From: Anticarsia gemmatalis
Lineage: Eukaryota > Arthropoda > Insecta > Lepidoptera > Erebidae
Reading direction: 5' to 3'
NCBI RefSeq assembly: GCF_050436995.1
Contig: NC_134763.1
Location: 5,952,001 to 6,016,000 of the forward strand
DNA: 64,000 bases
A program made the translations under genes and the position numbers. This document shows, piece after piece, positions 50,989-62,989 of the stretch. The notes under the pieces were generated by a model, which was given only the letters and a program-made list of their open reading frames with translations, had not been told where the DNA came from and did no database searches. Within the stretch, counting starts at the first letter, position 1. Each line of letters starts with the position of its first letter.

Positions 50989-51142
50989 TAGCACAATTCA
51001 CTATCCATATCAAGCATCCACAACCGGCAAGCTTTTGAGAAATTCTGTATGAAAATAATTGTCGGAACTATTTTTGCAGCACATTTGAAACGTCAAATTC
51101 TTGATACTCTATAGTACCGACGTTAGAGAAATTCGCTCTAGT
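50989..51142 (+). mobile_element. TIR-type MITE, copy 2
   Basis: Starts TAGCACAATTCACTA, matching the left end of copy 1 (TAGCTCAATTCTCTA). It then has CACAACCGGC, GAGAAATTCTGTATGAAA (shared with copy 3), GGAACTATTTTTGCAG, AAACGTCAAATTCTTGATAC and ends GTTAGAGAAATTCGCTCTAG. It is more diverged than copy 1, and a 73-codon + frame running through its left part is incidental. Confidence 0.65.
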
Positions 51143-51719
51143 TATTACTGCTTTTGTAGGTATGAATATTATTGCTCTTATTTTTTCCTATATTCAATAT
51201 AAACATTTGTAATAGTTTTCTTCGTAACAGAATATAAAACTTTATTTTATTTAACTTAGATACATTTTTTATACTACTCCAGTATTTACACTTACATTTT
51301 TCATGTAAGAGATTACTTACAGTTAACACGTAATGTTAAGAAGCTCGAACTAAAATACCAACATGAAAGATATTGTAAATACTCATAAATATTATTTAAG
51401 TATATCAAAGACGAAAGGAAAACCAAAGCTAAAATATTTGGGCTCTTTTCATTACAGTCCTTTGAAGCTTTTCTCAAGTAAATGGACTATACATTAAGTA
51501 TCTTACAGTAAAATTGTTTTACACTTTGTTTGATAAAGTGTACACAAATATAACTGTTTATTTCCAAGTTTAGTCGAATATATATCTACATACTCAGTAT
51601 GATTTAGACAGGCTTAGAATATGACGTAGCAGTTCATAATCTTTTTGTACCTCTATATTGCTTCTATTTTGTTTTTGGAATTGTTAGTAGTATAGTATAT
51701 TACATTATTATCATACATG
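51143..51719. other. AT-rich spacer
   Basis: No feature is recognised between MITE copy 2 and the 51.7-kb palindrome. Confidence 0.4.
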
Positions 51720-51756
51720 AAATAGTTATGCTAGTATAATACTAGCATAACTATTT
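51720..51756. repeat. Perfect 18-bp-arm palindrome with 1-base centre
   Basis: AAATAGTTATGCTAGTAT (51720-51737), A, then the exact reverse complement (51739-51756). It can extrude a cruciform or fold as RNA with a minimal loop. It lies between two MITE copies. Confidence 0.9.
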
Positions 51757-52024
51757 AATACCAAGTAAATCTTTCTTCACTTCAGCTTAACCGGTTTTTG
51801 TTAGAAGTGTTACGGGTATGAATGAGATTCGAATCTGTGACATATTAGTAAGTTTGATATATTAACCATTCTCAAACCTATTGTCATATGTACTCTTCAA
51901 TCATTTGTTTTGAAAAAAGGATATTTAGTGACTTTTATATCCAAGTTTATGAAGGCAATCACTTTCATTATAAAATTCCTCAATAATTACTCAATAACTC
52001 GTTAGTAGCAGGAAATCATTCATG

Positions 52025-52172
52025 AGTAGTTTGAGTAAATTTGACATTTAGCATGTACTGCCAAAATAATTCCTACGACACCCGTAAGGGGCACTGATAA
52101 AAATTTCATACAAAATTTCTCGATGACAAGCCGATTGTCAATAGTCGATAGTAGTAGAGAATCGGGCTACTG
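52025..52172 (-). mobile_element. TIR-type MITE, copy 3
   Basis: Read on the minus strand it starts AGTAGCCCGATTCTCTACTA, then ATCGACTATTGACAATCGGC, GAGAAATTTTGTATGAAA, CGGGTGTCGTAGGAATTA, TTTTGGCAGTACAT and AAATGTCAAATTTACTC. These are the blocks of copies 1 and 2. The distal TIR is not visible at the left end, so this copy is truncated or internally rearranged. Confidence 0.7.
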
Positions 52173-52929
52173 TATATTGTACAGAGCGTGTACATAATAT
52201 TATACTATTACATTGTTTGTCACCGATGTCGATGACAGGAGTATCGCGAAGCCTATCATCACGGTAACTACCTATTTGCAAAGCACCCTATAGGGAAATT
52301 ATAAGGAACGAGGGGAGAGGAGACACACCTGGCAATCAGCCTGTCACCTGAACAACGATCCGTGACACTGTAGTTTGCATTTTAACTATGTTTACTTAAC
52401 ATCGATACTTATCAAGGAACGGCTTTTGTACTCATTCATAGATAAAACGCATTGGAAACTAAAATTAGGTAAACCTTTGGTATTTCAGCAAAAATATCGG
52501 AAAGAACATGTTTTTAACATAACTCGGGATAGCTACTGTGTTGTCTACAGCCATTTAAAACAAAAATAACTAATTGAACGATTTCAAATTTTATCAGAGA
52601 AGGACGGAACATTGTATTGGAATCAATTTAACCAGAATATAATAACTTCGTAAATAAAAAACGACACAGAAAATTGGCTATATTTTTTTACGACGTGGAC
52701 AATTTTGTTACTCCAATTATATCCGTGTCGCATATAAATAAATTTCATAAACTGCATTTGGTCTCGCGAATAAGCTGGCTTTGAACATTTTTGTTAGCTA
52801 AACGAATTTTGTCGACAAAAAGCTTTCATTGAAACTGTATGAGTTTTAGCCAGAAATGAAATACATGCAAGCTGTTAAAAACTCTTTGCTTGCTATAAAA
52901 CGTTGTTTCGTCCGGTGAAAAAGCTTACC
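52173..52929. other. AT-rich non-coding DNA
   Basis: No supportable feature. Confidence 0.45.
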
Positions 52930-52985
52930 TTTTTTGCTTTCCAGCCTCGTGTTTTGGGTTCGATCCCGATTGGAACATTTTTTTA
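52930..52985 (+). mobile_element. SINE B-box fragment
   Basis: GTTTTGGGTTCGATCCCGAT contains a perfect B box GGTTCGATCCC and is followed by TGGAACATTTTTTTA, resembling the junction of tRNA-like head and tail in the SINEs at 6380-7067. It lacks an A box at tRNA spacing, so it is not a tRNA gene. Confidence 0.4.
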
Positions 52986-55900
52986 TTTTATTTTTATAAG
53001 TAAAAAAATTCTATGTTGTTAAAACGTTAGCTCCTGAACGTAAACCCAACGGCATTGATATGAATTCCCTAATTTCCCATTTATTTCTCAGCCTAATAGT
53101 TACTTCTTCATATTATTACTAAACATCAATTAATAAAATATTTTTAAAAAATCTCATATTATAAAGTCAAACAGCTAATAACAATCAGTACATTAACTTG
53201 ATAGAAACAAGTCTTTGTAAACAACGTTTAGCAAGCAAATAAATAAAATTATCCCGTACCACCGGATCTCGCTGGCATCTCACATAAAACTCACTCGATA
53301 CAAAAGTTTGAGTGAACGGTATAGTTTTATGACGGCGGAAGCACAGAATGATTCTCGTCATGCGACGTGCCCATGGTATTTTCAACAATTTGTATGCATG
53401 CGTATGTTAAAATTGTATGAATGAAATTCGTGAAATGTTCAGTCAAGTGAACTTTGAGTCCAACACGCTAACTATAAAAACTTTTGCCGTGAATCACATC
53501 AGAATTTTTGATACAGAACGGAATGTTTTTGAGAGTTTGAATCTATTTATGAATGGATATATTTTGTCATAAATAAAAAATCATTATAGGAATTATGTAT
53601 TCTATCGGCTTGCGACAGTGGGCTACAAAACACTATGTGTACTGGCAAGTATACTTCCAAGTAATAATTATAAAATTAACACAAACTGACTCATTTATAT
53701 TTACATTCACATGCCGATGTTTGGTACTGAAATACCAAAGGTTAATAAATAAGTATGACTGAGATTTTAAATGAGGAAAACCAAAAATAGAATTGTGGTA
53801 AAATTAAAACGTCTCGAGTAAATGCACTTAGCTATATAAACTTCGTTTTTTGAAGAAAAACTTTTTGAAATTATAAATTCTCAAACGGCTTACAGTCGCT
53901 TCTTTGGTTCGCCTTTAGCGGTATTATCCGTAAGCTTAACAAACTCGACGCCTCTAAAAATAGCCTAATATTGTTATAAAAACTTTCGCCCATACTGTTT
54001 CTCACCTTTCAATTAAAAATAAATTGTAATACACTTCGAAATATCGCCTAAAATTATGACGTAATATACATAGTATGGCTTAAAAATAATAATTATCCGC
54101 GAATGTTGGTTCAAAAGCATCCCAGTCTTACATAATTTTACAAGTTGATCTTCTTACTAAGACACAAATATGAAGATTGATATTTTAAAAACCGTAGACT
54201 AAAACGTCACGTGAATAACCGTTTTATTCGCTTGACCTGTTTAATTGTTAAACCTCTTTACTTTTTCATTTTCTAAAACCTTTCGCTATAAAAAAGTAAT
54301 GTCTGCTGAAAGAAATTTTTACCAGACATTTCCCACAAAAAAAATGAAACTTTAAGAATGACGTACCTCTTCAAAACCCTTTTGTAATGTTTTCAAGAAA
54401 CAAGCGAATCGTTGAGATGTCGTGCTAGTCAAACATAACATCTGTCATTCACGTTTGAAGTTGTTCGAGTTGTAAACAAATGTTCGTGGTAGAAGATGAA
54501 GACAATTACACGTCGGTCTGGGGACGGCACGCCACTGTTTGTTCGTGCCGGAGCGCTACACGCGCGCTCCTACACCGAATTTCTTTCAATCCCAATTTCC
54601 CGATACAGGGTTCGTGACTCCCTCGGCGACCGTGTTGACTTATTACAGCTTTGTACCACTCTAACGATAATGCCCACCTAACTGCCCCTCTAAGATTCAA
54701 TTTAAAATCCGAATGATAAAAGATCTCTGGACTTAATGACTCGTTGGCCCCAATATACAAAGATAAGGAAAATTAGTTGTCTCAAGCTTAATTAAACCGA
54801 TAATTCAAATTTTATTAAAGTAAAATCGTCACCAAAACCATCTTAATAAGCCAAGGTTTAAAACAAATCCAGGGAGTTTTTCGTAAAATGAAATTAGCCG
54901 AAAAAGGCGGCGCCATTAAAATTACATTAGCATAAATAAGAGGAATGCTAATCTAAGGAAAATAAATCTTGGGCAAGAAATAAAAATAATCCTCGTGGCC
55001 AGCCGTTTAATGACGTCATGACAGATTTGCTTAGCGGCTTATTTTACGACTGTCGAATTTCCCTTCAGCAGAAAATAAAATTGTCCATTTCGGAACGTCG
55101 TGTCGAACAATCTCTCCACTGGAATATTTTATCGGACCTCTGCAAACTATAAGCCTGCAGTTTCCAAGTTATTTTCAACATAATTGGTTAAATTTAGTAA
55201 GTGACGTTTTGAGTTTTATTTAGGTTATAAAAACTTTCAATGGCAGTTGAAATTAGTTATTTCGTGAGTTATTTTAGAAATAGCCAACTTACTTGTTTCA
55301 TGTATAATTTAATACTTTACGATTCAACACTAGTAGAATAAACTTGCAATGCCGTGAGAACTTATAATAATGACGACATGAGTTCAAAGGTTTCCAGAGA
55401 TACTTCAAACTGCTTTGTTAACTAGGCACTAATTAATTCGTGGGCATTTAATTAAAAGGATAGCGGGTGTCGATAAGTTCATGTTGACATTAGTGCAGTG
55501 AATCACATTACAAAGAATAAAATATTCATGTCACCACAGTGGTACCCGGAAAGGCACTCTCTAGGGAACTGAGTGTAGCAAAAGCGTTGCCCAAAAGCGT
55601 CCATCAGTTAGAGCAAGTTTAACACTCTTTTATTCTAATTAGTCCTTAGGGGAAAATCTCAGAGGGTCTCAACGAGGCACGGGATAGGAAACGTTAGCTT
55701 TGTACCCCGTCGAGACAGTTGTTTAATTTTAAATGTTATAATATCTCCGTTAGCCTTCCGGTCACTTTAAGCACAGCTCAGATAATGCCATATCAACTAC
55801 TACGCTCAGGTCAACAAAAACAAAACATTTGCAGCCAGTTTTAAAACTCACTATTTTATTTTCCACTGCGCTATCACACTTTTTTCGATGAATAAAACTT

Positions 55901-58779
55901 AGTTTTGCCCTGTCAAAGTGAACAAACTAATAAAACCGTGCACCGCATCACACGATACAATAAAAACCTGGTCATAAAGTGTTATTCAATCGAGCCATCT
56001 ATTATAAATAAAGCGATGACAGTGTGTGTGTAGGTACGTATATTTGCCGATTCTAGCAATTTTCCTATACGGTGCCTACACGTATTCAGCCGAATTCAAT
56101 TCTGGCCTCTCAGATATTCCACGTGCACAAAAATAGTCGATTCGGCTCCCGGCCGGGATCGATGGAACTACGCCCTGGAAAAGATGGCGTAATATCACAA
56201 CAGATGTCGACGACGGTTATGTCAACTGGCCGTCCATTCACGAAACTAATAAAAGATTCAGCATTGTCGTTTGCCCGAAAGAGGGTCCTTCCAAAGCATT
56301 GACGCCCATTCCGAGCGGTGTGCGTACGGCTCATACCGGACCTTAGCCGCCATTATCGCTGGATATGGTTTAGAATGAACACCGCCTGTAATCTCTCGCG
56401 TTATTCCCTTTTTTTAGAGCGCCCCTTTTGTATTGGTGGTTTTTGTCATATTGGGTGGGAATGAGAATTGCTCTGTATATTGCCTTGTATCTACAACCTG
56501 CGAACAGGTATCCGAAGTTGTTTTGCGACGCAGTTAACATATTCTTACCTTTGTAATGTAATTAAAGCGGAGATTACGCGCATGTTTCCACTGAATTTGT
56601 ACAAAGATACGGGTTATTGTTGTAATTGTTGCCTTTTACAATGGTTTTTACACAAACACCGTTACGGAAATACACATTTGAAATAATACAATCTTCTTTC
56701 GATTTTGCTCTCAAAAGAACATTTTTAATTTTTAAACATTTTTTGTTTTATTTTTAATTTTGTTTTCTACTGTATAGACTGGCTTTCAAATATTGTTATC
56801 AATAACAGATAAAACTGTCAAAACCGTTTGAAAAAGCACAAACGAATTTTTAATAAAACTGTATGAATAATTTTTCGAATTCCCTCGCACTTTGCTATGG
56901 AACAATTCAATAAATCTATTGTAAAACAAAATGCAATCATGTAAACACAGCGAAAAAATAGCAAGAAATATGAGATCGAAAAGTTACAGCATAAAGTATA
57001 TATCAAATAGCAATTGGCAATTCGGGATAGGAAAGGTTCGCCCTATAAAGTACGTGAGGCGGTCAAAAACAAACTTGTGCAATAAATAACCCGATCGGAT
57101 AAGAGAGGTACGCACTCAGCCATTTTATATTCAATAAAAAATGAGATAAACTAAATTGTCTTGCGATACAGTCGGTTACAAGATTTATGACGCAACAACA
57201 ATATTCATGTTTATTAAAAAGTTATCAAAGTAGGGATGTCCCTTTTTAGTAGCCGCGGTATGATCGCCGAAACACTTGTGGAACATACTTTGAGGGCTCG
57301 CTATCATGTTTTTATATCGAATGATAATTTCGTTAAAAACTTCCAACATTTTTGGTTTATATTAAGAAGTTTAAGAGTGTTATATTTCAGCGTTTATACC
57401 CATATTAAAAATAAAGATGACCTTTAAAGAACCTAGAAAAATCTCTTTAGAAACTAGTGATCTAAAAGGTTTTACCAGAATAATAGTAAAGAACAGCTGT
57501 CACGCGTGCTTAAGAAACATTTTATCAAAATAAAACTTAATAAAATATACTCGAAACACGCTTACAAACGACGAGATAGAAACGCTATTGTAAATGTACC
57601 TGACTGTTATAATAATTCATACTCCACCTTATCATTCACGAGCCGCCCTTTAGCCCTTTCCATTTGACCGAGTATTATACAACATAATCGAAAAATAAAT
57701 TTTACGTTCCTGTTTCTAACCTCTCTGGAAAGTTTTTATTCCCCAGGACAAGGGTCAGACGCTTCTGTAGAGATTAAAAGACATTATTTACCCGTGTATA
57801 TGCGTAACCAAGCGTCAAAGTTTTATATTTCTGACAGGGGACTGAAAGCCGACCCTTTGTACATGTGTTCTACTAGACGTTTCAATGTGTTTATGACCGA
57901 AACGATTTCCTTTGAGGCTAGCCGATGTACTCTAATTAATTAAAGACACGCACATTTCCCAAAACATTAATTTACTCCATCATTCAAGTCTATGTAGGCC
58001 AGTTGAATCACAGTCTCAATTGTTTAATATTCATAACACAGACATTACATTTACTATTTATTAATTAGCATGTCTACAGAACATGTTAATGAATGGGTCA
58101 ATATTATAAAAGTAATAAATATTTTCATATTATAGCACTTTTATGGTTTATAAATAATTAAAATGTAAGACAAATTTTATTCACAATATAAGCTAACATC
58201 ACACAGGTTGTACTACTCTGTAATCATGCGAATTCAAATAACAGATTAAATAAGTAATAACAGTTAAAAAGAGAAAAATAGGTTTGTTTTACCTAGTATC
58301 GTAAATAAAACTAAAATAAAACGAAATATTTAAACTCTGTCAAAACAAACAACACAACTGCGCAAACTGCATGAAGAATTGTTTTCAAAGTTACGACTGT
58401 CCTACAATATTACGATCTCATTTCCCATTGTTTCCGAGAATAATATTCTATATAATGTTTCGAAACAACAGTCAATATTTAAACAATCTGTTTTGCTGTT
58501 TATTCTATGATCTGACGACATATTTTAGGAAATTCCAGTAACTGTCCGAGTGTATTTATTTAGTACGGAAAAGTCATGAAAACATTAAACGATTTTCTTT
58601 GAACTTGAGTATTAAATCACAAGTAATTCGTACCTGTATGAAATAAGATATCTTCGTACAATTTCCGTGAACATCGCTATTCAAACTTTTCAAAATAAAA
58701 GATTTACAAACTCGGCGTGTACGAGAAAGTTTTGAGAACACCAAAAATCCAATGAAAGTCAATTTCCTGTTGGGAATGA
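52986..58779. other. AT-rich non-coding DNA with GC-richer patches
   Basis: Patches at 54500-54680, 55540-55720 and 56090-56360 have raised GC and mirrored open frames on both strands (for example 56072-56302 + and 56110-56334 -). No translation is recognisable and no splice pair is convincing. They may be conserved regulatory sequence upstream of the gene at 59584. Confidence 0.4.
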
Positions 58780-58900
58780 TGTCCGACGTCTTGTTCCGCG
58801 CCTTATTAGAGCACGAATGACAGCTGAATTGGGCTGAGACAGGCCGCCAGCTCCTCACCGCCGCCGAGCGAACGTGCAAGGGCTGCAATGTGGTTTTGCC
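58780..58900. promoter_or_regulatory. GC/CpG-rich segment upstream of the first coding exon
   Basis: GACAGGCCGCCAGCTCCTCA and CCGCCGCCGAGCGAACGTGC lie about 700 bp before the signal-peptide exon. It could be a promoter-proximal or 5' UTR segment. No clear TATA box or initiator fixes a start site. A 104-codon minus frame through it is unrecognised. Confidence 0.2.
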
Positions 58901-59534
58901 AAAGATTTACTTCCCAAAATACCCGGTTAAAATCAATAGTAGTTACTGCATTTAGTAGTCGGAGCATGCTCTACAGAATCGTAATAAATAATTCAAGAAT
59001 ACAGTTATCAACTGTATGTTTACTATACGTGAGGCCAGTCTATTACTTTTATATTAGCACGCCACAATATAACACTGAGGTTATATTAGCTAATAAATTA
59101 TTATGAATGAACTTTAACATTTTAAAATTTCACCGAATCCATATTCGATATCCATTAAAGAATAACATAAATGTCAATTTTGCAATCAATTCCAGTATAT
59201 TCGTGTCTACGTCAGTAGCTCTAACTGCCTCGCAGGGCCTACGGGAGAGCTCATAATCTATTAACGATACAATTTCCTCGCATTACTGTCGTTCGCGATT
59301 GATTTTTAATGGACATCTTCATAATTACGATCATTACAACTGTCGAATTTTACAGGATATATTGACACGATGACAGGATTGAAATAATAAATACAGAGTG
59401 AAATCATAAAACTGTATTGCTGATTGTGTTCTCGAAAATGGTGACTCATAAAATGACGATATTAAAATTAATAAAAGACAGAAAGCTGGCCGTAAGCCAG
59501 AGGTTGTGTGTGAGTGTGAAAAAATAACAGTTTT

Positions 59535-59580
59535 ATGTGGTGTAGTGCCGTGTATGATGCAATGTGAAGGAGTTTGGTGA
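59535..59580 (+). promoter_or_regulatory. Two overlapping upstream ORFs in the 5' leader
   Basis: uORF1 (59535-59567) is ATG plus nine codons and a TGA. uORF2 (59554-59580) starts ATGATG and encodes eight codons before TGA, which ends three bases before the main ATG. If this leader is in the mRNA, both would reduce initiation at the main start codon. Inclusion of the region in a transcript is inferred from the exon that follows. Confidence 0.35.
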
Positions 59581-59583
59581 ACG

Positions 59584-59674
59584 ATGTGCTCAGTCATGTG
59601 GTTGCGGCTCCTGGTGATGCTGGCCGCCTGCTGGGCCCAGGAGGGGGAGTGGAGTGAAGACGCCGAAGACTTGG
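59584..59674 (+). CDS. First coding exon encoding a signal peptide (secreted or membrane protein, partial)
   Basis: ATG at 59584 opens 30 codons plus one base and stops at a strong 5' splice site, TTGG/GTAAGA (intron from 59675), so the intron is phase 1. Residues 1-19 (MCSVMWLRLLVMLAACWAQ) form a textbook signal peptide: short polar start, Arg8, hydrophobic core at residues 9-16, and likely cleavage after Ala18. An acidic stretch with EGEWSEDAEDL follows. An in-frame TGA at 59578-59580 bounds the ORF upstream and -3 is A, which supports this start; ATG at 59596 is an alternative. Codons are GC-rich, in contrast to the flanks. A signal peptide exon with a phase-1 donor is typical of secreted or single-pass proteins built from Ig, EGF or FN3 modules. 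I cannot name the gene. Without splicing, the frame would end at TAA 59728 after 48 residues. No downstream exon is recognised before 64000. Confidence 0.65.
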
Positions 59675-62489
59675 GTAAGAATTCATGCAATTTTTTTTTG
59701 GACGTTCTTCAAATATTTCGATATTTTTAAAACTTTTGTTTGATACTGGATTTGACAGTGTGGTCTCGATCCCTATATTAGACAGATACTTGCAATCTCT
59801 CACGAACAAGACAAATGTATGTTTTAAATCGTAAATAATCGTGTAAACGTTTCACTTTTACAAAATTGTTCCAGCTATTTTTGTTGAAAAGACTGTAGGT
59901 ATCTGGATACAAGGGAAAATTCCCGGTATAGTGGTACGCTTGCAAAAACTCCGCGCCACTTGCCTCGATACACATGTTAGCTTGTTTACCTAAGGCCACT
60001 GGAACATTTCCACTACATGTATGCTTTTTACTCTAGCGTTCAAAAACCGGAGCTGGCCCAAGTCTTGTAATATTTTTATATAAGTTTCTTTGCGTTATTC
60101 ATATGTCAGTCGATCATTTTTCGTATAAATTCTATGTAATGCTATTTTCTTGGAAACAATTGTTTTTTCTTGGCAATCTTTGCGAGGCAAGGGGCGTATA
60201 CTGCCGTCAATCGGAACATACACGATACACAATAATACAGTTACAATTCAAACAACAACAAAAGCTTTATCAAAACAGCCATAACTCTACAAAGGTACCT
60301 TGAGTCACGGAAAAGTTCTGTTCATGTAAATTAACGAATAATAAAATGACTATTTTTATCGCCACTCGCTGCCACACCTCACAGTGAATCGCTGAAGCGA
60401 TCAAATGAAACAAAATCGAACAAACTCAAGTGGGAATCGCGCTCAACCCATTAAACGCGATTGCTTGTCGAAAATGAAAATGGGGAAATATATTTTCGTT
60501 TGTTCGACGGATCGTTGTTCCATGTTTTTTGTCTGATTTTTATGCAATCCGTCGGGAGCTGCGTTTACACGCAACAAATTGCTCACTTTGATTGAGAGCG
60601 CCAAACGCACCGGCACAGTGTTTCAAGCGTAGCCAACCCTTCAAAAAGTTACTTCTCAATAACTTTGTTCAAGCGATCATTCCTTAATGAAAAACAAAGT
60701 AAACTTTTCAAATACATAGTTTTGAAACCACAACTTCGACTTTGCTGATTCTTCGATAACGACGGGGGCAGATCTTAAACAAGTTTTTGTGAGTCGGTTG
60801 TTGGGTGTATCGAGTATAATAATAATGATATCTTAGTGGTGATAAGATAGGTTTAAATGTATACCGGAGTCTTACTCAAGTTCGATTTCTCGTTTGGATG
60901 CCTGCGAAAGGAGCAAAAAGAGCGACCCAATTAAAAAGTGTTCATGCATGGGTGGCTCTATTCGGCTCCAATTTTATTGGAACGATTAATTTTATTGCGA
61001 AAATTTCTGGACAGCGGAACGAATGGAAAACGAGAGTCGGCCGAGGTGGCTTCACCGACCTTTTTGTGGTTGCGCGATGGATGGGTTTGTTCAGTACTGA
61101 ATCTAATCAAAGGGCACACAGCCAAAAAAAGTGCTCGCCGCCCGCTCATTGTGAACGTGATGAATGAATTGAAATTTTAATGTAATTGGATATCGGCGAT
61201 GATCGAGCGCCGCCACCGCCGCCGGTGGCTCCACGTACGCCAACAATAAATATCCACCGCTGGATATATTGCCTAGCCTCAGGCTGTTTATTACATTTTC
61301 GTTTTAGTTTTATTATGGACCCGAATGTATGAAACCTTAATTATGATTACATTCGGTAAATAACTGAATCGTTAGTAAGCAAAACAGATTTGTTACATTC
61401 GCATTCGTTATAGGTAGATAGATTAGCGCGGTTACACGACTACCAACCATAACTTGTAAACTGAGGTAATTTGTACGGGTACAAAACCTTATTAGGTAAT
61501 AAATCATTACTACACTCGAGTTGAAGTACAAGAAAACACAGCACATGCTCGTTAATGAAAGTGCAAATTATTTGTTCGCGTCATGCTCCGAGCTCACACA
61601 GTACAGTCGCGTACAGATTTACTACTGTCATTATTTCAGATGCGCCTGTTACTTACCGCGCAACGACTGCCACACACTGCCACTAAACTTTTAAAAGCCA
61701 CTAACGAGTGATTCCATGAACCTATAATGTTCGCACTGGCCTTTATTTACCCCTTGACTAATGTTAAACAGAGGTCGGTTTCCACGAACATGTGGTGATT
61801 CAGAATTGAAATTTGACACATTTGCTACTAAAATGTATTATGTGAATAGCTAATTTCGTAACACATTGTGCAAGAATTTGGTACGAATTTTAACGATATT
61901 CAACTAAAGGTCACAATCAGTATAAATTGTTTATTCATGTGTCGGGACAGTGCTACTGACAAATAGGACACAAAAACTAAATTAATGCTTTCAATTACTA
62001 AGCGAAAAGCATTAAAATTTACTACGAAGAACTTTGAAACTGTAATCAACTTTTATAACAATAAATTTTACTAAATAATACGCTGTAAAATAGTACTTAG
62101 TTCTCGAATTGAACGGGCAGTGAATGTAAACAATGAGTGTCGTAGCCGCAGTAGTTACACGAGTAGAGTAGCAGAGTGGGTCCGCAATATAGTGCACATG
62201 TGAGCGCGGTACACTTCGGTACAGTCGACAACAGCGAGTAGTTGCGAGTCGAGTAGGTCAGGCCCGAGGCTCGCGACGTGTCTCCACAATAATTTTATTA
62301 ATATTACCCCCGGAAGCCTGTCACGCGCGAAACCGCCGCTCGTATATCTTCAGAGTCTGCGAAAAAATATGATATATTGAGAGAACGAGAGACGTAAGAG
62401 CTTTTCTTAGCTTCCTTTTACGGAGTTTAGCGTCGTTTTAGTGTACTCGAGAACGCTGTAAGGTTTTACTACACCTCAAAACTGAGAAG
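59675..62489 (+). other. Putative first intron, 5' part
   Basis: Follows the GTAAGA donor at 59675. No convincing acceptor plus coding exon is visible. GC-richer tracts occur at 60895-61165, where frames are open on both strands and mirror each other, and at 61196-61245 (GCGCCGCCACCGCCGCCGG). A hairpin AATATCCA-CCGC-TGGATATT lies near 61249-61268. The 62140-62350 stretch is CpG-rich with AGTCGAC, GCGAGTAGTTGCGAGTCGAG and CCCGAGGCTCGCGACG, and could be an intronic enhancer or alternative promoter. Confidence 0.4.
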
Positions 62490-62619
62490 TTAGTATCCCG
62501 ATATAAAATTAATAGGTTTTCTATCTCCGTAGCCGCGATTTTGTTGAACAAATCTCTTAAATAATGTAGCCTGAAGCAGAGTATCTGTGTAATCTGTTTT
62601 ATTTACAAATACAAAAGTA

Positions 62620-62865
62620 CAAAAGAAACCATTGTCACAAATACTAAAACAAGTTTCCGAAGAAGTCTCGCATATTTCGACGTCAGTTGTTTCTTTATGT
62701 GTACGGGCACGACAAAAATTGATCAAAGGCCCAATATCGCTATATATGAAACGTACTCGCAGGAAGCTTATAGCCGACACGGACGACTCCATGGCATATT
62801 TCAGTTCCTTGACACGTGATATGAGCGAACATCGACAGCAATACATTCTTCTAGGTATAATATGA
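62620..62865 (+). other. Unresolved ORF with a possible BESS-like end
   Basis: A frame of about 80 codons without an N-terminal Met near its start ends TGA at 62863-62865. It reads KKPLSQILKQVSEEVSHIS, then a basic segment (RTRRKLI), then ADTDDSMAYFSSLTRDM. The last part loosely fits the BESS motif of MADF-BESS proteins (acidic residues, aromatic, SL, acidic). A 126-codon minus frame (62490-62870), the longest in the window, overlaps it completely, and one of the two must be a shadow. It may be an old exon or pseudogene of a transposon-derived DNA-binding protein, or pure chance. Confidence 0.2.
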
Positions 62866-62989
62866 ACCAATTTTGTCAGAATTGGGAATATGCAAGTTTG
62901 TATATGTGCCGTGTTTCGGATTTTATTAATAAGAAATCATTGTCAATTGTTGGTAAGATATTATAATATGATATAATTTAAGTAAGTAT

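Noticed and set aside
59334..59690. 118-codon minus-strand ORF over the signal-peptide exon
   Set aside because: It is the antisense shadow of the GC-rich exon; no splice sites or family support on that strand.
60898..61180. Three overlapping ORFs of 63-89 codons on both strands
   Set aside because: Mirrored open frames in GC-richer DNA; none has a motif, and none is linked to the 59675 donor by a clear acceptor.
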